Part shown: piece by piece, positions 59,340 through 64,000 of the stretch
Layout: every line of letters begins with the position of its first letter
How positions within the stretch are numbered: the first letter of the stretch is position 1
Source: JANRLF01 sp033762815
Lineage (GTDB): Bacteria > Bacteroidota > Bacteroidia > Chitinophagales > CAIOSU01
Assembly (NCBI GenBank): GCA_033762815.1
Contig: JANRLF010000004.1
Location: 186,001-250,000 of the forward strand
DNA length: 64,000 nucleotides
Direction: 5' to 3'
Translations under genes and position numbers: made by a program
Notes under the pieces: model-generated
Seen by the model: only the letters and a program-made list of their open reading frames with translations
Database searches by the model: none
What the model was told of the DNA's origin: nothing

Positions 59340-59636
59340 TCAGAAGATACAATCCAAATAGTCAAGAACCATATGGATTAATAAGCCGATAGCAATAAGC
59401 CTGGTCTTTGTTGGAAACAGCAATATAGCATACACGGTCATAGCCGGATATGTATGGAGTGGATGAAAGCCGATGCTGCAACGGTGAGGATCGTAAACCG
59501 GTATTGCCAAAAGGTGATCGAAGTCAACGGCCATAGTGGCAACGAGAATAAGCCATTTTTTTAAAATGGCTTTACCCTTATAGGCCATAGCGCTATAACA
59601 AAGAGGTACTAGGAAATGAAGGACGATATGAAACAT
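59340..59636 (-). CDS. DUF6122 family membrane protein
   Basis: 98 residues with three hydrophobic segments. Family signs: VDFDHLLAIPVYDPHRCSIG (~37-56), GFHPLHTYPAMTVY and IGLLIHMVLDYLDCIF. His and Asp residues in DFDHLL and HMVLDYLDC look like metal ligands as in DUF6122/membrane hydrolases. Function unknown. Divergent from the AraC-type gene, sharing a 36-base promoter region. Confidence 0.78.
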   Translation of the reverse strand: MFHIVLHFLVPLCYSAMAYKGKAILKKWLILVATMAVDFDHLLAIPVYDPHRCSIGFHPLHTYPAMTVYAILLFPTKTRLIAIGLLIHMVLDYLDCIF

Positions 59637-59672
59637 TGATATGCAAAGATTGATTAAACATAGTAAGGAACG

Positions 59673-60269
59673 ATGAAACTATTTATCAAGAATATGGTCT
59701 GCGACCGCTGCAAGATGGTGGTCAAGGCACAATTGGAAGACCTCAATTTGCATCCGCTTTCTGTTGATCTGGGTATTATAGAATTACAAGAAAACGAATT
59801 GAGCCACGAGCAACTAAGCGCTGCAAAGCAACGGCTGGAAAATGTCGGGTTTGAATTATTGGAAGACCGCAAGGGCCAGATTATCGAGGCGATCAAAACC
59901 ACAGTGATTAATATGGTGCGGCAGTCGAATGATGAGATAAAACTTAAACTGAGTGAGCATATCGCCGGACAATTAAATTACGATTACCACTATTTGAGCG
60001 GACTATTCTCTGAAAGTGAAAGTATTACAATCGAGCAATTTGCCATTCAGCAAAGGATCGAACGCGTGAAAGAATTGCTGACCTACGATGAATTGACTTT
60101 AAGCGAGATCGCTTATAAGCTTGGTTATAGCAGTGTCGCAGCGTTAAGCGGTCAGTTTAAAAAAGTTATGAAGGTTACGCCATCGGACTGGAAGGCCGGT
60201 AATACTGCGCGAAAACCATTAGACAAGGTCGCAACCACAGAAGATCGAAGGAACACTAAAATCTTATAA
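59673..60269 (+). CDS. Metal-sensing AraC-type regulator with HMA-like N-terminal domain
   Basis: 198 residues. The first ~65 form a heavy-metal-associated-like domain: KLFIKNMVCDRCKMVVKAQL (CxxC at ~10-13). A helical linker leads to an AraC/XylS HTH at ~105-180: HIAGQLNYDYHYLSGLFSES, IERVKELLTYDELTLSEIAY, KLGYSSVAALSGQFKKVMKV. It probably senses Cu(I) or another soft metal and activates the P-type ATPase operon 67 bases downstream. Confidence 0.85.
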   Translation: MKLFIKNMVCDRCKMVVKAQLEDLNLHPLSVDLGIIELQENELSHEQLSAAKQRLENVGFELLEDRKGQIIEAIKTTVINMVRQSNDEIKLKLSEHIAGQLNYDYHYLSGLFSESESITIEQFAIQQRIERVKELLTYDELTLSEIAYKLGYSSVAALSGQFKKVMKVTPSDWKAGNTARKPLDKVATTEDRRNTKIL

Positions 60270-60336
60270 TTCTTTTCCAAAATCGTATAACAGCCGCTAA
60301 CTTGAATCGTCGGAGCTTTGCATTAAATAGGATGCT

Positions 60337-62754
60337 ATGAGCGATCAGATTATTCTCCCCCTCGTCGATGTTGAAAGCGAACATTGTGCATTGATTGTCG
60401 ACAAGGGCTTAAGCAAAGTACCGGGTGTTAAGAGCCATAAGATTGAGCTTAACAACCATCGGGCGGTCCTGGAAGCGGAAGACCCGCAGGAAACGATCCC
60501 GCAAGCAGTTGCGGCCATCCGTGATCTTGGCTATGGCGTGGACACACTCAAGAAAACTTTTCCGGTTACAGGGATGAGCTGTGCGTCCTGCGCGGCAAGC
60601 GTCGAAAGCATGCTCAAAGCACAGCCGGGTGTATTGAATGCCGGAGTTAATTATGCGAATAGCACGGCAAATGTTGAATATATCCCAACGATTGCTCATG
60701 TGGAAGACTTCAAAAAGACCATACAATCTATCGGTTACGATCTAGTGATCGATGAAAGTGATGAAGCGGCAGAGAGTTTGGAAAGTTTGCAGGCAGCGCA
60801 TGCAAAAACTTTACGCAATCGAACCATTCTTTCGCTTATTTTCTCGGTTCCTCTGGTTATCATCGGTATGTTCTTTATTGATATGCCCTTTGCCAACTAT
60901 ATTATGTGGGCCTTGGCAACCCCTGTGGTATTGATTTTCGGGCGGCAGTTCTTTATCAATGCCTGGAAGCAGGCAAAACACCGCTCGGCCAATATGGACA
61001 CCCTCGTAGCGATGAGTACAGGGATAGCCTACGTTTTTTCGGTTTTCAATACCTTTTACCCACAATTCTGGCATAACCGTGGCTTGCATGCCCACGTCTA
61101 TTTCGAGGCCGCAGCCGTCGTGATCGCTTTTATCCTGCTTGGCAAAATGCTTGAGGAACGGGCTAAGAGTAATACGTCATCCGCAATTAAAAAGCTGATC
61201 GGCTTGCAGCCCAAGACAGTGACGATCATTCATCATGGCGGGCATCAAATGGAAATCCCCGTGGCTCAGGTTAAGATCGGGGATATGCTGCTTGCCAAGC
61301 CGGGCGAAAAAATTGCAGTCGATGGGATTGTCAGTTCGGGTACTTCCTTTGTCGACGAAAGCATGCTGACAGGTGAGCCGATTGCCGTAAAAAAGGAAAC
61401 GGGTGCCAAAGTCTTTTCAGGAACAATTAACCAGAAAGGCAGCTTGCAATTTAAAGCCGAGAAAGTCGGCAGTGACACGGTGCTGGCGCATATTATCAAG
61501 GCTGTGCAGGAAGCACAAGGTAGTAAGGCCCCGGTGCAAAAGCTGGTCGATAAGATCGCAGGCATCTTTGTGCCGATTGTGATCGGTATCGCTATTCTCA
61601 GCCTGATTGCCTGGGTAACTTTAGGCGGCGATAACGGCTTCACGCAAGGATTGCTTGCTTTAGTCACCGTTCTTGTGATTGCCTGCCCGTGCGCTTTAGG
61701 CTTGGCTACGCCAACTGCGATTATGGTAGGTGTCGGCAAAGGCGCGGAAAACGGCATTTTGATTAAGGACGCAGAAAGTCTGGAGCGCGCCTACAAACTA
61801 GATAGTATTATTCTGGATAAGACTGGCACCATCACCCAAGGTAAACCGGAAGTCACTGCCATCGCCTGGAAAGAAGGTGCGGAAGCCAGTGCTTTATCGG
61901 CTATCCTCTACAGTTTAGAGGCACAATCAGAGCACCCTCTGGCCGAAGCTGTGACGCGTTATTTTGACAACGCCATTGCAAAAGTTGAGATCAGCCAATT
62001 TAATAGCGTTACCGGCAAGGGAATTATCGGCATGTATCACGGCAATCATTATCATGTTGCCAGCCGTAAGGCTATTCAGGAACACGGCGTCACTATCAGC
62101 CCTGCCTTGCAACAGCAAGCGGATTTGTGGCTTAAGGACGCTGCAACGGTGATCTGGTTTACCGATCATACCCAAGCGCTAGCAGCCATAGCTATCGCTG
62201 ACAAGATCAAGGAAAGCTCGGCAGAAGCCATCAGGCGTTTACAGGAATTAGGTATCACGCCTTATATGCTCACCGGCGATAACCCGCAAACCGCGGAGGC
62301 AGTAGCGGCAAAAGTTGGGATAAAGGAATTCAAGGCGGAAACTCTGCCGGAGGACAAGGCCGCCTTTATCAAGACATTGCAAAGCCGGGGACATGTTGTG
62401 GCGATGGTTGGTGACGGCATTAATGACAGTCAGGCACTAGCGCAAGCGGATATAAGCATTGCCATGGGCAAAGGCACCGATATTGCGATGGACGTTGCCC
62501 GTATGACCCTAATTTCCTCCGACCTGATGAGCATTCCAAAAGCCATTGCATTGTCCCGTAAAACTGTCCGTGTCATCAAGCAAAACTTGTTTTGGGCATT
62601 TATCTATAATGTGATCGGTATTCCGATTGCCGCAGGGCTGCTTTATCCTGTGAATGGCTTTTTGCTAAACCCGATGCTGGCGGGTGCTGCGATGGCGCTC
62701 AGCTCAGTAAGCGTAGTTAGTAACAGCTTGAGGCTCAAATGGAGTAAGCTTTAG
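60337..62754 (+). CDS. copA: Copper-translocating P-type ATPase
   Basis: 805 residues, P1B-type exporter. A degenerate first HMA domain (only one Cys, in VESEHCALIVDKG) is followed by a proper one with TGMSCASCAASVESML (~78-93). Membrane part includes the transport motif ACPCALGLATPTAIMV (CPC ~450). Cytoplasmic motifs: MLTGEPI, DKTGTIT (~494-500), TGDNPQTAEAVA and GDGINDSQALAQADISIAM. CPC plus GMSCASC fit Cu(I) export. It lies 67 bases after the AraC-type regulator and 91 before the chaperone. Confidence 0.93.
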   Translation: MSDQIILPLVDVESEHCALIVDKGLSKVPGVKSHKIELNNHRAVLEAEDPQETIPQAVAAIRDLGYGVDTLKKTFPVTGMSCASCAASVESMLKAQPGVLNAGVNYANSTANVEYIPTIAHVEDFKKTIQSIGYDLVIDESDEAAESLESLQAAHAKTLRNRTILSLIFSVPLVIIGMFFIDMPFANYIMWALATPVVLIFGRQFFINAWKQAKHRSANMDTLVAMSTGIAYVFSVFNTFYPQFWHNRGLHAHVYFEAAAVVIAFILLGKMLEERAKSNTSSAIKKLIGLQPKTVTIIHHGGHQMEIPVAQVKIGDMLLAKPGEKIAVDGIVSSGTSFVDESMLTGEPIAVKKETGAKVFSGTINQKGSLQFKAEKVGSDTVLAHIIKAVQEAQGSKAPVQKLVDKIAGIFVPIVIGIAILSLIAWVTLGGDNGFTQGLLALVTVLVIACPCALGLATPTAIMVGVGKGAENGILIKDAESLERAYKLDSIILDKTGTITQGKPEVTAIAWKEGAEASALSAILYSLEAQSEHPLAEAVTRYFDNAIAKVEISQFNSVTGKGIIGMYHGNHYHVASRKAIQEHGVTISPALQQQADLWLKDAATVIWFTDHTQALAAIAIADKIKESSAEAIRRLQELGITPYMLTGDNPQTAEAVAAKVGIKEFKAETLPEDKAAFIKTLQSRGHVVAMVGDGINDSQALAQADISIAMGKGTDIAMDVARMTLISSDLMSIPKAIALSRKTVRVIKQNLFWAFIYNVIGIPIAAGLLYPVNGFLLNPMLAGAAMALSSVSVVSNSLRLKWSKL

Positions 62755-62845
62755 GGAGATCTAACGCCTGATAATCTTGTAAACTTTTGTACAAATTTTA
62801 TAACAACCACACGAAACAAATTCTGGAATTTTAAAGATTGAAACA

Positions 62846-63058
62846 ATGGAAAAACTAACATTTAAAACGAACATCAATTGCAGTGGCTGTGTGAAAGCCG
62901 TAACGCCACACCTGGAAAAAGCCGAAGGAATCAATAACTGGAAGGTCGATACAGAAAACCCGGACAAAGTTCTGACGGTTGAAGCTGAAGGGATCGACGC
63001 AGACGACGTTATAGAAGTAGTCGAAAAAGCCGGATTTAAGGCTGAAACCATTAAATAG
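62846..63058 (+). CDS. copZ: CopZ-like heavy-metal chaperone
   Basis: 70 residues, a single HMA domain: TFKTNINCSGCVKAVTPHLE (CxxC at ~12-15), EGINNWKVDTENPDKVLTVE and IEVVEKAGFKAE. It would carry Cu(I) to the ATPase. Follows copA by 91 bases. Confidence 0.88.
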   Translation: MEKLTFKTNINCSGCVKAVTPHLEKAEGINNWKVDTENPDKVLTVEAEGIDADDVIEVVEKAGFKAETIK

Positions 63059-63157
63059 TCTATGAAAAAAATGTTGCGCCGGTTTTGCAGGTTCTTTACG
63101 AAAAGCTGTTGTTCTTAATGGTATGGTTTTTACTGCCATTGCGCTAAAATTCATTGT

Positions 63158-63802
63158 ATGAAAAAATTGATTTTGCCGATCTTTCTTTGCGTGCTTCTGA
63201 CCGCTTGCGGTGACAATGCCGGTCATACCGAAGAAAACACAACCGCCACGACCGATAGCGTAATGACAGAACCTGCCCCGGCACCTGCCGCTGATATACC
63301 TGCTACCTTGAAAGGCGGTATGGATAAAATGACAGCAGAATTAAAAACCTACGCGCCGACGGGAGACCCCGATCATGATTATGCCGCTATCATGCGTATT
63401 CATCACCAAGGCGGTGTTGAAATGATGCAAGCTTATTTGCCCGGTGCAAAAGACGAGATGCTAAAAGACATGGCGCAAAGCGGTATTCCAAAACAGCAAA
63501 GCGAAATCAGTGAGTTGGAAACATTTCTGAATGGGCATCAGCAGGGAACACAGAAAAATTCTTATGGTAAAGAGGCAGTGCAAATGGTCATGGATATGAT
63601 GACGATGGAAAGTCATCCCGCCGATGCCGATAAAGCTTTTGCCGCAATGATGGCACCTCATCATGAAAGTGCGGTCCATATCAGCCAGATGTATCTCAAC
63701 CATGGCAAAGACCAGAAGCTGAAAGCGATGGCTAATAAAATAGTTAAAGAGCAACAAAGAGAAACCGACGAATTAAAAAAATGGCTGCAAGAGCATCCAT
63801 AA
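63158..63802 (+). CDS. DUF305 family lipoprotein
   Basis: 214 residues with lipoprotein signal MKKLILPIFLCVLLTACGDN (lipobox LTAC). After an Ala/Pro/Thr-rich linker comes a DUF305 four-helix domain: AIMRIHHQGGVEMMQAYLPG and AAMMAPHHESAVHISQMYLN, with paired His residues. DUF305 is a His-rich ferritin-like family, common near copper genes; probably metal binding. Ends 15 bases before the next gene. Confidence 0.87.
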   Translation: MKKLILPIFLCVLLTACGDNAGHTEENTTATTDSVMTEPAPAPAADIPATLKGGMDKMTAELKTYAPTGDPDHDYAAIMRIHHQGGVEMMQAYLPGAKDEMLKDMAQSGIPKQQSEISELETFLNGHQQGTQKNSYGKEAVQMVMDMMTMESHPADADKAFAAMMAPHHESAVHISQMYLNHGKDQKLKAMANKIVKEQQRETDELKKWLQEHP

Positions 63803-63816
63803 CAACTAAATTGACG

Positions 63817-64000
63817 ATGGAAAAACACGCATCATTATCAGCACATCCCAATCACTATCCAAAGCTAGCGCTTATGGTGGTGCTGTCTTTCATCGCGATG
63901 TATATCCTGATGTATGCAATGGTTGACAGGCTCGATAACGTGCTGCCTAATATCAACCAGTTTTATATGGCAGGATTAATGACCGGTGCTATGGTGGTGA
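63817..64000 (+). CDS. N-terminal part of a membrane protein (cut by the window end)
   Basis: Open from ATG 63817 to the end (61 codons). His-rich start MEKHASLSAHPNHYPKLALM, then two hydrophobic segments (VVLSFIAMYILMYAMVD; FYMAGLMTGAMVV). Could be a membrane protein with a DUF305-type or copper-related domain further on. 14 bases after the DUF305 gene, so in the same operon. Confidence 0.6.
   Translation, partial: MEKHASLSAHPNHYPKLALMVVLSFIAMYILMYAMVDRLDNVLPNINQFYMAGLMTGAMVV

Noticed and set aside
63061..63117. 18-residue Cys-containing open frame after copZ
   Set aside because: Starts 2 bases after copZ and is rich in Arg and Cys, but too short to support without comparison; could be real or chance.
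1..64000. CRISPR arrays, tRNA, rRNA or insertion sequences
   Set aside because: No regularly spaced repeats, clover-leaf sequences or transposase genes were seen.

Overview
The window comes from a member of the Bacteroidota, most likely Chitinophagia or Sphingobacteriia. The signs are Bacteroidetes-type promoters (-7 box TAnnTTTG), DUF4133/DUF4134 conjugation genes, type IX secretion sorting tails, a GldM-like domain and a HYC_CC_PP protein. Roughly the first 52 kb is the interior of an integrative conjugative element. It carries tra genes and a methylase-helicase (1-7431), primase, mobilisation protein, relaxase and coupling ATPase (26.1-31.4 kb), and ssb, DUF932 and PRTRC genes (45.9-51.8 kb). 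No integrase or element end is visible, so both borders are unknown. The last 12 kb is metal handling: an ArsR/MerC-type set (52.0-54.1 kb) and a copper set with AraC-type regulator, P-type ATPase, CopZ-like chaperone and DUF305 protein (59.6-64 kb), separated by secreted redox proteins.

Three cargo blocks lie between the conjugation modules. Block 1 (7.7-13.8 kb) has a lipoprotein, an unknown protein, a GNAT plus hybrid sensor kinase operon, and a triple-repeat protein with an unknown partner. Block 2 (13.8-26.0 kb) is bounded by two inverted copies of the same structured RNA, each in the leader of a two-component gene. The left copy precedes a small protein and a receiver-only response regulator; the right copy precedes a histidine kinase. 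Between them lie two paralogous transglutaminase-like secreted proteins (the second fused to an RHS core and a C-terminal domain), a GldM-like protein, two lipoproteins, a PLD-like protein, and a nuclease-RecQ fusion with a coiled-coil membrane partner. Block 3 (31.4-45.4 kb, minus strand) is one tight operon related to DNA phosphorothioation systems: HTH regulator, DUF4007 protein, large ATPase, DndC-like, GHKL ATPase, GIY-YIG nuclease, cysteine desulfurase, PLD-helicase, small protein, DndD-like, and a small Dnd-associated-like protein.

Two things stand out. First, the RNA pair: the copies differ in sequence but keep a closing helix through four compensated base-pair changes, and the 3' strand of that helix can instead form a terminator hairpin followed by a U-run. 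This is riboswitch or attenuator architecture controlling a response regulator and a histidine kinase that may be partners. Second, the phosphorothioation-like island combines DndA/C/D-type enzymes with DUF4007, GHKL and GIY-YIG proteins and shows no recognisable DndB, classical DndE, SspE or DndF/G/H set. All functions are read from sequence motifs without database searches, so family names without an obvious motif are tentative.
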